Source: Bovifimicola sp050309585
GTDB lineage: Bacteria; Bacillota; Clostridia; Lachnospirales; Lachnospiraceae
Length of the DNA: 15,445 nucleotides
Direction of reading: 5' to 3'
NCBI GenBank assembly: GCA_050309585.1
Contig: JBNRML010000083.1
Coordinates: 1-15,445 of the forward strand
A model generated the notes under the pieces. That model had not been told where the DNA came from, did not search any database, and saw only the letters and a program-made list of their open reading frames with translations. Position numbers and translations under genes: made by a program. This document shows positions 1 through 6,675 of this stretch, one piece after another; the stretch's first letter is position 1, and each line of letters begins with the position of its first letter.

Positions 1-114
1 AAGATTCGCTTTTACTGTCTGCACAACCTTGCCATTGATACGTTTATTCTCGACAAGGCTTGCATAATAATACTTTTCACCTCTATATTCTTTTTTAAGT
101 ATTTTAATAAACAT
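1..114 (-). CDS. IS transposase, N-terminal part (runs off the window)
   Basis: The minus strand reads ATG at 114-112 followed by 38 open codons to the window edge. The peptide begins MFIKILKKEYRGEKYYYASL and continues with VENKRINGKVVQTVKANL. This resembles the N terminus of IS1634/IS4-type DDE transposases, which open with a short beta-rich domain of this kind (memory of the family, not a search). The catalytic domain lies outside the window, so completeness cannot be judged. A good promoter lies just upstream on the same strand. The gene sits at the end of an element that abuts the pglX remnant, which fits an insertion into that gene. Confidence 0.6.
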   Translation of the reverse strand, partial: MFIKILKKEYRGEKYYYASLVENKRINGKVVQTVKANL

Positions 115-130
115 GCTATACCTCGTATTT

Positions 131-198
131 TTTTCTCACTACAAGTATAGCATAAATCGATACATTGTACAGTATTTATTTAATTATTTTCTCACTAC
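131..198. repeat. 12-bp direct repeat TTTTCTCACTAC near the IS end
   Basis: TTTTCTCACTAC occurs at 131-142 and again at 187-198, in the same orientation. The pair flanks the transposase promoter. Paired subterminal repeats like this can be transposase-binding sites; that role is inference. Confidence 0.45.
144..171 (-). promoter_or_regulatory. Promoter of the left-edge transposase
   Basis: On the minus strand there is a -35 box TGTACA (171-166), a 16-nt spacer and a -10 box TATACT (149-144). The ATG follows about 29 bases downstream of the -10 box. Both boxes are close to the vegetative sigma consensus. Confidence 0.5.
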
Positions 199-217
199 GC
201 TTAAGTTAATGACATTG

Positions 218-571
218 CCTATATACTGGCTATTTGATAGTGGCAAAAAAGGTGGGTTTAAGGCGTTAATATATATGCATAGATATCAACCAGATACAAT
301 AGCGAGAATACGTACAGATTATGTACATGAACAACAGAGTAGATATCGTACTGTATTGGAAGATTATGAGCAGCGATTAAATACGGCTTCATCAAGTGAT
401 AGAGTAAAGTTTAGCAAAATGATTAAAGTTATTTCAGAAAAATCCGAGGAATTGAGGATATATGAAGAAAAAATTCATCATTTAGCTGATCAGATGATTT
501 CCATAGATTTGGATGATGGTGTGAAAACGAACTACGACAAATTTAAGGATGTTCTCGCTAAGATAAAATAA
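218..571 (+). pseudogene. pglX: BREX-1 adenine methyltransferase PglX, C-terminal remnant
   Basis: The 117 residues from PIYWLFDSGKKGGFKALIYM through MHRYQPDTIARIRTDYVHEQ to the terminal DDGVKTNYDKFKDVLAKIK match my memory of the extreme C terminus of PglX. PglX is the large DNA adenine methyltransferase of type 1 BREX phage defence. It modifies host DNA at a non-palindromic site and is required for self/non-self discrimination. Full-length PglX is roughly 1,200 residues, so about nine tenths is missing here, including the SAM-binding and NPPY regions. The reading frame is clean up to the IS junction and ends at a normal TAA. An apparent ATG at 113 lies inside IS sequence and is not a native start. 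The missing part may continue beyond the IS off the left edge, or may be lost. No other BREX gene is present in the window. Confidence 0.8.
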
Positions 572-575
572 TGAA

Positions 576-587
576 CTCTCGGAATCT
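576..587 (+). repeat. Left terminal inverted repeat of the IS
   Basis: CTCTCGGAATCT, exact reverse complement of 1922-1933. It lies inside a local imperfect hairpin (GAACTCTC at 573-580 against GAGTAGTTC at 589-597), which could also serve as weak termination after pglX. Confidence 0.55.
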
Positions 588-719
588 TGAGTAGTTCATG
601 CCAGCTAAACTCTGGCAAGTACTTTGAAAAGTAAATATTATCCGTGGAACGAAAAAATTGCATGAGAAATAAACATAGCTTTCACTATGTTGAAAAAAAT
701 GGTATTATAGTCTGTAGGA

Positions 720-1751
720 TTATGCTACATCCAAAATCATCTTTCGAAGGGGCGATTCAGATGGCAAATCCCATGCATCCAGATGCTGTAACATCAGGAT
801 GTGATAGAGGCGGCAGTACCACATCTTAGTAGAGCGGTGTCTGCCGTCTTCTAGTTTGAAATCTAATTTCTCACGTTTATTAGAACGTTCCGCAGATGTT
901 CTTGCATTGTATTCCAGTTTCCATTCTTTACTGCTTCTTGGTGGGTTATTAAACAGTCTTGGGTTGTCGTTCATAACTAAATGGACAGTGCGCCCATACT
1001 TTGCATCAGAGCAGGGTGATTCACAGGTACAGGAAAGACATCCGTTTTTCTTGGATATTTTAGGACATTTGAATTTCATACGTCCTTTAGCAACTTCAAT
1101 ACCATCACGACGCATACGAAAACCACATGGGCAGATAGGAACACCATCTTTGTCGATGGTAAAGTCGTTTTTGTAAACAGGAGGTCTTCCACCTTTGCCA
1201 TTAAGATCAATGAATGGTGTGATATTTTCACGCTTGAAATACTGATAATAAGGCATGGCATCATGGGCAGAATCCAATAGTACTTTTGAAACTTTGAAAT
1301 CAGGTAGAAAAGATTTCATTCTGAAAAAAGCATGAAGGAAACCATGTGAATCGTGCTTGGAAGCACAAGAATAATGAGGAAATACAGGCAAATCGCTTTG
1401 TGAGTCTACCAGCATATATAAATCATAACCATGATAAAAGCAGTCACGTGAAGAATCCCATCCGATATCGCAGTCTGGCTGGGAAAAGTAACGGTCACAT
1501 TTGCAGTCAGTAAAATCAATGGATAAAAGATAAGAACGCTGCATGCAGGAAGGAGTTCTTGGAGCAGGACCAAACTTGGAATATTTATCAACTAATATAG
1601 TATCGGTTTTGGATAAATCAAGGTTCCAAAAACGTTCAATGATATCCCAGGTAGATTTAGCAAGAGAATCAGGATTAGGATAATATTTACGAAGATTAGT
1701 AACAACAAAGTTTTGGTAGTCGGCATGACTGCCACAGTTTACAGGTAACAT
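720..1751 (-). pseudogene. DDE transposase, probably internally deleted
   Basis: The start chosen is ATG at 1751-1749 (MLPVNCGSHADYQN), preceded by GGAGGCG at a normal distance; an in-frame ATG at 1811 lacks such a site. The protein has 343 residues. It carries a cysteine-rich segment (ICPCGFRM, CLSCTCESPC), a DDE-type central region (DRYFSQPDCDIGWDS, then YDLYMLVDSQSDLPVF, then LLDSAHDAMPYY) and a C-terminal NARTSAERSNKREKLDFKLE block that should hold the catalytic Glu. Families of this type normally carry a first catalytic Asp in a DGT-like motif and a linker of well over 100 residues before the DRYFSQPD motif. Here LLSIDF is joined directly to TDCKCDRYFS, so that region seems to be deleted in frame. 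Loss of the first acid would make the product inactive. Deletion is inferred from memory of longer relatives. Confidence 0.65.
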
Positions 1752-1813
1752 AAAAATCGCCTCCACATTGAAAAATATTTGCCGCCGCGAGCGACGGTAC
1801 TTATTAATCAATA

Positions 1814-1839
1814 GGCGCGAAGCGCCGCATTTTTTGCGG
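1814..1839. other. Tandem GC-rich hairpins in the IS leader
   Basis: GGCGC (1814-1818) pairs with GCGCC (1822-1826) around a GAA loop, and CCGCA (1825-1829) pairs with TGCGG (1835-1839) around a T loop. They lie between the transposase start and the IS end and stand out from the AT-rich surroundings. A T-run follows on the plus strand (1853-1859). Many insertion sequences use such structures to block read-in transcription or translation; here that is inference. Confidence 0.45.
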
Positions 1840-1889
1840 TGATTGTCAAGAGTTTTTTTATAAAAAAAGTGGGGGATTTTATAAAAAAT

Positions 1890-1928
1890 GGAATCTGAAA
1901 GCCTTATAGAATGGGGCTTAGAGATTCC
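1890..1928 (+). other. Two-part hairpin at the IS end, upstream of the EamA gene
   Basis: GGAATCT (1890-1896) pairs with AGATTCC (1922-1928), and AAGCC (1899-1903) pairs with GGCTT (1915-1919) inside it. The structure overlaps the terminal repeat of the IS and lies 21 bases upstream of the EamA ribosome binding site, so it would be in the leader of any transcript entering the gene from the left. No riboswitch class was recognised. Confidence 0.4.
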
Positions 1929-1933
1929 GAGAG
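1922..1933 (-). repeat. Right terminal inverted repeat of the IS
   Basis: AGATTCCGAGAG, exact reverse complement of 576-587. The AGATTCC part also forms the outer stem of the hairpin at 1890-1928. Confidence 0.55.
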
Positions 1934-1961
1934 ATTATAGTTATGAAATGGAGGAATGTTT

Positions 1962-2375
1962 ATGTGGTTTGTATTTGCAATTTTATCATCTGTATTTGCA
2001 GCATTGACATCGATTCTTGCCAAAATCGGTATCGATGGAGTTAATTCAAATCTTGCGACCGCAATAAGAACGTTGGTTGTACTTGTAATGGCTTGGGGAA
2101 TGGTATTTATAACAAATACCCAGGCAGGAATTATGGAAATAAGTAAAAAGAGCTGGTTATTCCTGATATTATCGGGACTGGCAACAGGAGCATCATGGTT
2201 ATGCTATTATAGGGCGCTTCAGATGGGTAATGCATCAAAGGTTGTTCCTATTGATAAGCTTAGTGTTGTTATAACACTTATTATGGCATTTGTATTTCTG
2301 CATGAGAAAGTAACGCCTAAATCAATAGTTGGTTGTGTACTTATTGGTATAGGAACTTTATTAATGGTATTATAG
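1962..2375 (+). CDS. EamA/DMT-family single-repeat membrane transporter
   Basis: This 137-residue protein is almost entirely hydrophobic, with about five membrane segments (roughly residues 1-20, 28-50, 62-82, 92-110 and 116-137). The LLFL-like first helix (AILSSVFAALTSILAKIGID), the motif SGLATGASWLCYYRALQMG and the ending KSIVGCVLIGIGTLLMVL are typical of the EamA domain of drug/metabolite transporters. Classical members have two such domains in about 300 residues; this class has one and is expected to work as a dimer. The substrate is unknown. GGAGG at 1950-1954 is one base from an ATG at 1956 but seven from the ATG at 1962, so the second start (MWFVFAIL) is chosen. An IS ends 28 bases upstream, so the original promoter may be displaced. 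Confidence 0.85.
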   Translation: MWFVFAILSSVFAALTSILAKIGIDGVNSNLATAIRTLVVLVMAWGMVFITNTQAGIMEISKKSWLFLILSGLATGASWLCYYRALQMGNASKVVPIDKLSVVITLIMAFVFLHEKVTPKSIVGCVLIGIGTLLMVL

Positions 2376-2380
2376 AATTT

Positions 2381-2419
2381 TGACAGATAATTGCATATTG
2401 AAGAGGCAATTATCTGTCA
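2381..2419. terminator. Bidirectional terminator between convergent genes
   Basis: TGACAGATAATTGC (2381-2394) and GCAATTATCTGTCA (2406-2419) form a perfect 14-bp stem with an 11-base loop. Short T-rich stretches flank it on both strands. It lies between the convergent stop codons of the EamA gene and the DUF4272 gene, so it probably serves both. Confidence 0.8.
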
Positions 2420-2425
2420 TGAATT

Positions 2426-3106
2426 TTACGTATCAAGTGATATGTCGTTCCAGTCATATTCATCGCTTATAACCCATTCGAGAGCTTTTCTACGCTCAAT
2501 AACAACATCAGGATTAATGCTTCCGATTTCTGTTTCAGGCTTTATGCTTTTCTCAACACACGCCCAATGATAGCGGAAATACAGGTCTGTCATATCAAGT
2601 ATCTCATCTATGCTTCTTAATTTGCACGATTTCTTAAATTCATTATAGTCTTCATTTTCTACAAATAATGCAATCGCTTTCTCACAATCACATATCTCAT
2701 CTGACATTTTAATATCATCAATAAGTCCAAGTACCCACACAAGAGCCCAGTATGATTCATATTCCCAGGCTATGTTAATGGCATCCTGCTTAGTGTAATC
2801 ACCTGTAAAAAGCTGTTTTTCATTCTCATATAGTTTATCAGAAACTTCATATTTTTTGAGAAGTTCTTTAAAGAACTCTGTTGATTCCTCAACGTCATTA
2901 TCCTCATTTATATCACAGGCTAACTGACATGATAAAAAACATGCAATTGCTCTTTTGCATATAGTGTCGATATCTTTTATTTTTTCTACTTTCTCAATTA
3001 CCGGAAGCTGCTCGTAACACATTATTCCAAGACTTTTTATAAATGCGTTATTATTGGTTCTTCTTTCTTCTGGTGATATCGTTTTATTATTCTTAGTTAA
3101 AGTCAT
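2426..3106 (-). CDS. DUF4272 family protein
   Basis: This 226-residue soluble protein matches the DUF4272 pattern: an N-terminal RRTNNNAFIKSLGI, a central WEYESYWALVWVLGLID, and the C-terminal RRKALEWVISDEYDWNDISL block that is its most typical signature. The biochemical role of this family is not known to me. The start is ATG at 3106-3104 because GAGG (3116-3113) lies six bases upstream; an in-frame ATG at 3127 has no such site. The gene follows trkH in the same orientation with a 56-base gap and no visible terminator, so it is probably the last cistron of the trk operon. Nothing in it points to potassium transport, so co-transcription may be incidental. Confidence 0.75.
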   Translation of the reverse strand: MTLTKNNKTISPEERRTNNNAFIKSLGIMCYEQLPVIEKVEKIKDIDTICKRAIACFLSCQLACDINEDNDVEESTEFFKELLKKYEVSDKLYENEKQLFTGDYTKQDAINIAWEYESYWALVWVLGLIDDIKMSDEICDCEKAIALFVENEDYNEFKKSCKLRSIDEILDMTDLYFRYHWACVEKSIKPETEIGSINPDVVIERRKALEWVISDEYDWNDISLDT

Positions 3107-3162
3107 AATAATCCTCATTTCTTTCAAATGTTTGAACTTTTACCTCTGGTATTACATAATAT

Positions 3163-4617
3163 TTATCTTCGTTTCCATGTACTTATACTTAACATACCGA
3201 GAAGTGGTAAAATCTCAAGTCGGCCTGCAAGCATATCGAAAATCAGAACTAATTTTGAGAATATGCTAAAACCACCAAAGTTACAGGTTGGACCGACAGC
3301 ATCAAGTCCGGGACCTATGTTGTTAAAGCAGGCTACAACTGCTGAAAAGTTCGTTGTAATCGAAAAATTATCAATCGATATAAGCATAAAACTGAAAATC
3401 AGAATTAATGAATAAGCGATAAGATAAAGGTCAGTTCCCTCAAGAATCTTTTCACTTACTTTCTGTCCATTCATTCGGACTACCTGAACTTTATTAGGAT
3501 ATAAAGTACGGTGTATATGTCGTCTCAAATTCTTAAGAAGTAATAACAGTCGTTGAAATTTAAGTCCTCCTGCGGTACTTCCCGCACTTGCTCCCACAAA
3601 CATAAGACATAACATTAGCTGTTTAGAGAAAATCGGCCATTTATCAAAGTCTGCTGTTGCAAAACCGGTTGTTGTCATAACCGTTGAGACCTGAAATGCT
3701 GCGTGGCGGAGTCCTGTAGTTACACTTGAATAAAGATGATAGATATTAAGCGTAATTAATGCCGTAGATACCACGAATACACCAAGGTATGCACGTAATT
3801 CCTCATCTCTCCAGACACTTAATAAATGTTTTGTAAGAATAAGATAATAGCAGCTAAAGTTAATACCGAATAACAACATAAATACTGTAGTAACATTTTG
3901 CAAATATGGACTATAACTTGCCATACTGTCATTCTTAATTCCGAACCCACCTGTTCCTGCTGTTCCAAATGCTGTACAAACAGAATCAAATAATGGCATA
4001 CCTCCTGCAAAAAGGAAGATGAAATTCAATATTGTCATAGCCATATATATACCGTAGAGAACAAGGGCAGTTTTCTTCATACGTGGAACGAGTTTACCGA
4101 CATTTGGTCCGGGACTTTCAGCTCTTAACAAATGCATTGTCGAACCGGTATTATGGTCACTTTTAGGAACAAATACCATAAGCAGTACCAATACCCCCAT
4201 ACCACCGAGCCAATGGCTGAAACTTCTCCAATACAGAAGTCCTCTTGATAATGATTCCACATCGGATAGAATACTGGCACCTGTTGTCGTAAAACCTGAT
4301 ACAATCTCAAACAGTGCATCTATAAAAGATGGTATCTGTCTTGAGATAAAGAATGGCAGACAACCAACAAGACTTATGAGAATCCAGCAGGTAGATGCAC
4401 ATACGAGTCCCTCTCTTGGATGAAAACCACTAGAAGGATTTCTACTGAATAAATACAAAATTCCTGCTAATATTATTGCAATTGTTATTGTCGCGAGAAA
4501 AGAAAGTGCAACCTTTGTTTCCTTATCATAGATACAGATAAGCATTGCAGGAATCATAAATACAGCTTCTAATATCAGAATACCTGAAAGAAATCGATTT
4601 ATTTTCTTGTAATTCAT
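3163..4617 (-). CDS. trkH: Trk/Ktr potassium transporter membrane subunit
   Basis: This 484-residue integral membrane protein is the pore-forming subunit of a Trk-type potassium uptake system. The four pore loops of the family are legible, each with its filter glycine: TTTGAS (110-115), GTAGTGGFG (218-226), TTTGFA (315-320) and NNIGPG (432-437). The loop GASAGSTAGGLKFQR (342-356) and the terminal GRLEILPLL are also typical of TrkH. Length fits a complete TrkH. The ribosome binding site AAAGGAGA overlaps the stop codon of trkA, 12 bases upstream, so the two genes are almost certainly co-translated. TrkH would conduct potassium through the cytoplasmic membrane, gated by the TrkA ring on the inner face. 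KtrB is the nearest alternative, but KtrB is usually shorter and pairs with a single-RCK KtrA. Confidence 0.93.
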   Translation of the reverse strand: MNYKKINRFLSGILILEAVFMIPAMLICIYDKETKVALSFLATITIAIILAGILYLFSRNPSSGFHPREGLVCASTCWILISLVGCLPFFISRQIPSFIDALFEIVSGFTTTGASILSDVESLSRGLLYWRSFSHWLGGMGVLVLLMVFVPKSDHNTGSTMHLLRAESPGPNVGKLVPRMKKTALVLYGIYMAMTILNFIFLFAGGMPLFDSVCTAFGTAGTGGFGIKNDSMASYSPYLQNVTTVFMLLFGINFSCYYLILTKHLLSVWRDEELRAYLGVFVVSTALITLNIYHLYSSVTTGLRHAAFQVSTVMTTTGFATADFDKWPIFSKQLMLCLMFVGASAGSTAGGLKFQRLLLLLKNLRRHIHRTLYPNKVQVVRMNGQKVSEKILEGTDLYLIAYSLILIFSFMLISIDNFSITTNFSAVVACFNNIGPGLDAVGPTCNFGGFSIFSKLVLIFDMLAGRLEILPLLGMLSISTWKRR

Positions 4618-4629
4618 ATGCGTTCTCCT

Positions 4630-5988
4630 TTAATCAAAAATATCATTAAGTTGAAGAAGTACGCGGTCAGCTTTAGTAACTATAATTACCGTATCACCAA
4701 CTTCAAATGATGAATCACCACTAGGAATTTCTGTTTTACCATTATGAGTAATACAAACAATAAGTGTACCCTTTTTCAAATGAAGACTTCTAAGTGGAAT
4801 ACCACAGTTACGTGTGTTAGAATCTGCTACGAATTCTACTGCTTCAGCAAGACCATTAGCTATAGAATGAACAGATACTGCCGCACCTGACTGATTATGT
4901 ATTGCACGAACATATCTGACAATTGTATTACAACATAAATCTTTAGGACAAATGACACTTCCGATTGGAAGATGGTCTAAAATTTCAGTATTTTCGGAAT
5001 GTCCGATTTTAGTAATAACCTGTGGAACACCGATATCATTTGCAAATAATGAAATGATAATATTAATTTCATCAAGTCCGGTCATTGATACAAGTGCATC
5101 ACAATCCGAAATGCCTTCACTCTCTAAGATTGAGTGATTGCTTGCATCGCCACATATTATATCGGCTGCTGGAAGCAGGTCGGCTAATTCTTCACAACGT
5201 TCGCGGTCTTTCTCAATAATCTGTACATGAATTCCGCTTCGGATTAATTTGCTTGCAAGATAATAGCCTGCACGACCACCACCTGCAATCATTACGTGAT
5301 TAACTTTATGTGTAATTATATCAAGATTTTTTAATAAAACTGCAAGTTCATTAGTAGGAGCAGTAACAAATACTCGGTCATCCTCCTGAAATATAAAATT
5401 ACCATCCGGCATAATTGCCTGACCTTTTCTAAGAACAGCACATACTAAAACCTTACATTTAATAATGGAATCAAGATTTGATAATGCCACGCCATTTAAA
5501 CGGCTTTCACCATTAATTCTTAATTCAACAATTTCCACTCTGTCTTTTGCAAATGAATCTCTTTTCAAAAAACCCGGAAGTTTAAGAAGACGTTCTATCT
5601 GATGTGCAGCCTGTTTCTCGGGATTAACTACAAGAGAAAGTGCAAATGTATCACTCATCTTGAAAATCTGTTCAGAATATTCAGGATTACGAATACGTGC
5701 AATCGTATGAATATGCGGATTAAGAGTATGAGCAGTTAAGCAGCATAACAGGTTAATTTCATCGGCACTTGTAGCGGCGATAAGCAGCTTGGCATCGGAA
5801 ATGCCAGCTTCTTCAAGTACATTCATAGTTGCACAGTTACCGGTTACAGTCATAACATCATACTGGTCAAGTGTACTGTCTAAGACCTCCTGTTTAGAAT
5901 CAATAAGTGTTAAATCATAGCCTTCAGAGGAGAGCTGTCGTGCTATAGCGGCACCGACTTTTCCGTCTCCAGCAATTATTACTTTCAT
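4630..5988 (-). CDS. trkA: Trk potassium uptake regulatory subunit, two RCK modules
   Basis: This 452-residue cytosolic protein has two Rossmann nucleotide-binding RCK_N domains, each followed by an RCK_C domain. The first opens the protein with IIAGDGKVGAAIARQL (GxGxxG, residues 4-19) and an acidic LTLIDS at the second strand end. The second starts near residue 230 with IAGGGRAGYYLASKL and IIEKDRERC. The tail EVGDTVIIVTKADRVLLQL is a typical RCK_C ending. The double-module layout marks it as TrkA rather than KtrA. TrkA binds NAD(H) or adenine nucleotides and gates TrkH. The start is ATG at 5988, preceded by GGAGG; an ATG at 6000 overlaps that site and is less likely. It is first in the trkA-trkH-DUF4272 cluster. 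Confidence 0.93.
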   Translation of the reverse strand: MKVIIAGDGKVGAAIARQLSSEGYDLTLIDSKQEVLDSTLDQYDVMTVTGNCATMNVLEEAGISDAKLLIAATSADEINLLCCLTAHTLNPHIHTIARIRNPEYSEQIFKMSDTFALSLVVNPEKQAAHQIERLLKLPGFLKRDSFAKDRVEIVELRINGESRLNGVALSNLDSIIKCKVLVCAVLRKGQAIMPDGNFIFQEDDRVFVTAPTNELAVLLKNLDIITHKVNHVMIAGGGRAGYYLASKLIRSGIHVQIIEKDRERCEELADLLPAADIICGDASNHSILESEGISDCDALVSMTGLDEINIIISLFANDIGVPQVITKIGHSENTEILDHLPIGSVICPKDLCCNTIVRYVRAIHNQSGAAVSVHSIANGLAEAVEFVADSNTRNCGIPLRSLHLKKGTLIVCITHNGKTEIPSGDSSFEVGDTVIIVTKADRVLLQLNDIFD

Positions 5989-6039
5989 TATTTCCTCCAT
6001 ACCTACATATTTGTAGAATTAAATATATTATTAATAAGT

Positions 6040-6074
6040 GTTATCGCAAAATTAGGATATTACCCCACGATAAC
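6040..6074. promoter_or_regulatory. Inverted repeat in the trkA leader
   Basis: GTTATCG (6040-6046) and CGATAAC (6068-6074) are perfect inverted copies 21 bases apart. They begin at about the predicted trkA transcription start, so they could act as an operator or fold as a leader hairpin. It does not look like the ydaO c-di-AMP riboswitch. A regulatory role is inference. Confidence 0.35.
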
Positions 6075-6078
6075 TCCT

Positions 6079-6106
6079 ATTATATAATTAAGTCAGAAAA
6101 AGGCAA
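6079..6106 (-). promoter_or_regulatory. Promoter of the trkA operon
   Basis: On the minus strand there is -35 TTGCCT (6106-6101), a 16-nt spacer and a perfect -10 TATAAT (6084-6079). The trkA start lies about 90 bases downstream. Confidence 0.65.
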
Positions 6107-6217
6107 GGGGTAAATGAAGAATTAATACATCATTTGTGGGGCTATTTGAGTAGATAAAGCGCGCAATCAACTCTTTATAACTATTAACACTTCAATTATT
6201 TAAGGAGATAACAGATT

Positions 6218-6664
6218 ATGGTAAAGAACAAAGTTAAGGCAATGATTTATATGAACTACACAGGAAACGAAGCACTTGATGGTAAGGCTATGAGTATCCT
6301 TGAGAAGTATTGTGAGAAGCAGGGCTACGAGATTGTAGTTGGCTTTGGAGAGGATACAGATAGAGAAGGTATCAGCGAACCTGTAAAGTTCATGATGGTT
6401 GGACTAGCTGTTGAGAAGCAGGTAGATGTCATTGTAACTATGTTTTCTGAGATGATTTCAGATAACTATGATGGAACTGTAGAGATTCTTTCAAAGCTTC
6501 TTGGTTACAATGTTATGTTTGAGACAGTACAGGATGACCTTGATGATTATTATGATGAGGCATTCGAGCAGGAAGCTGATATGTGTGATGGTGACTGCGA
6601 TAATTGCGGTATTGCCAACGATGAGAGTGTAATTGAGGAACTTAACAGAGCATTCTATGAATAA
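6218..6664 (+). CDS. Small serine-recombinase-like protein lacking catalytic residues
   Basis: This 148-residue protein starts with ATG after a good AAGGAGA site. Its fold pattern follows the N-terminal catalytic domain of serine recombinases: a first strand KAMIYMNYTG, a helix LDGKAMSILEKYCEKQGYEI, a variable loop GFGEDTDREGISEP, then VDVIVTMFSEMISDNYD and a later strand VMFETVQDD. The expected YxRxS nucleophile motif reads YMNYT, so the Ser is Thr and the Arg is Asn. The D-x-SR-x-GR arginine motif reads MFSEMISDN, so both arginines are gone. It therefore should not cut DNA. There is no recombinase or zinc-ribbon domain; the tail is acidic and has three cysteines at 123, 127 and 130 (CxxxCxxC). 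It leads an operon with two large serine recombinases, which suggests a partner or regulator of them. That role is inference. Confidence 0.65.
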   Translation: MVKNKVKAMIYMNYTGNEALDGKAMSILEKYCEKQGYEIVVGFGEDTDREGISEPVKFMMVGLAVEKQVDVIVTMFSEMISDNYDGTVEILSKLLGYNVMFETVQDDLDDYYDEAFEQEADMCDGDCDNCGIANDESVIEELNRAFYE

Positions 6665-6675
6665 TCAAGAAACAA

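Larger units (their letters stand above)
1..217 (-). mobile_element. End of an insertion sequence abutting pglX
   Basis: The segment contains the start of a transposase, its promoter and an AT-rich end. PglX-like coding sequence becomes recognisable at codon 218-220 (P of PIYWLFDSG). The stretch just before it, CGCTTAAGTTAATGACATTG (198-217), does not look like PglX and has the character of an IS terminal repeat. The other end is outside the window, so neither the inverted-repeat partner nor a target duplication can be checked. The exact boundary is uncertain by several bases. Confidence 0.55.
576..1933 (-). mobile_element. Insertion sequence with 12-bp terminal inverted repeats, internally deleted
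   Basis: CTCTCGGAATCT at 576-587 is the exact reverse complement of AGATTCCGAGAG at 1922-1933. The span encloses a single minus-strand transposase gene with structured, hairpin-rich sequence at its 5' side. The element starts 4 bases after the pglX stop and ends 16 bases before the eamA ribosome binding site. I see no convincing target-site duplication (flanks ATAATGAA and ATTATAGT). The stretch 588-719 has no gene that I can support; it holds a second small hairpin (GCCAG 600-604 with CTGGC 612-616). Confidence 0.6.

Noticed and set aside
113..217. Extending the pglX fragment to the ATG at 113
   Set aside because: The first 35 codons overlap the transposase promoter and IS end and show no PglX character.
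644..829. A 61-codon plus-strand ORF upstream of and overlapping the 3' end of the transposase gene
   Set aside because: It has no ribosome binding site, lies largely in antisense to the transposase and IS end, and its peptide resembles no family.
856..1176. A 106-codon plus-strand ORF
   Set aside because: It is entirely antisense to the transposase frame, whose motifs are clear.
6001..6217. A ydaO/c-di-AMP or other riboswitch before trkA, or the missing helicase 5' half
   Set aside because: No conserved riboswitch core was seen, all frames contain stops and no helicase motif is present; only the promoter and an inverted repeat are supportable.
6585..6612. CxxxCxxC in the small recombinase-like protein read as a radical SAM motif
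   Set aside because: The motif sits in a short acidic C-terminal tail without a TIM-barrel domain; a metal-binding knuckle or chance is more likely.
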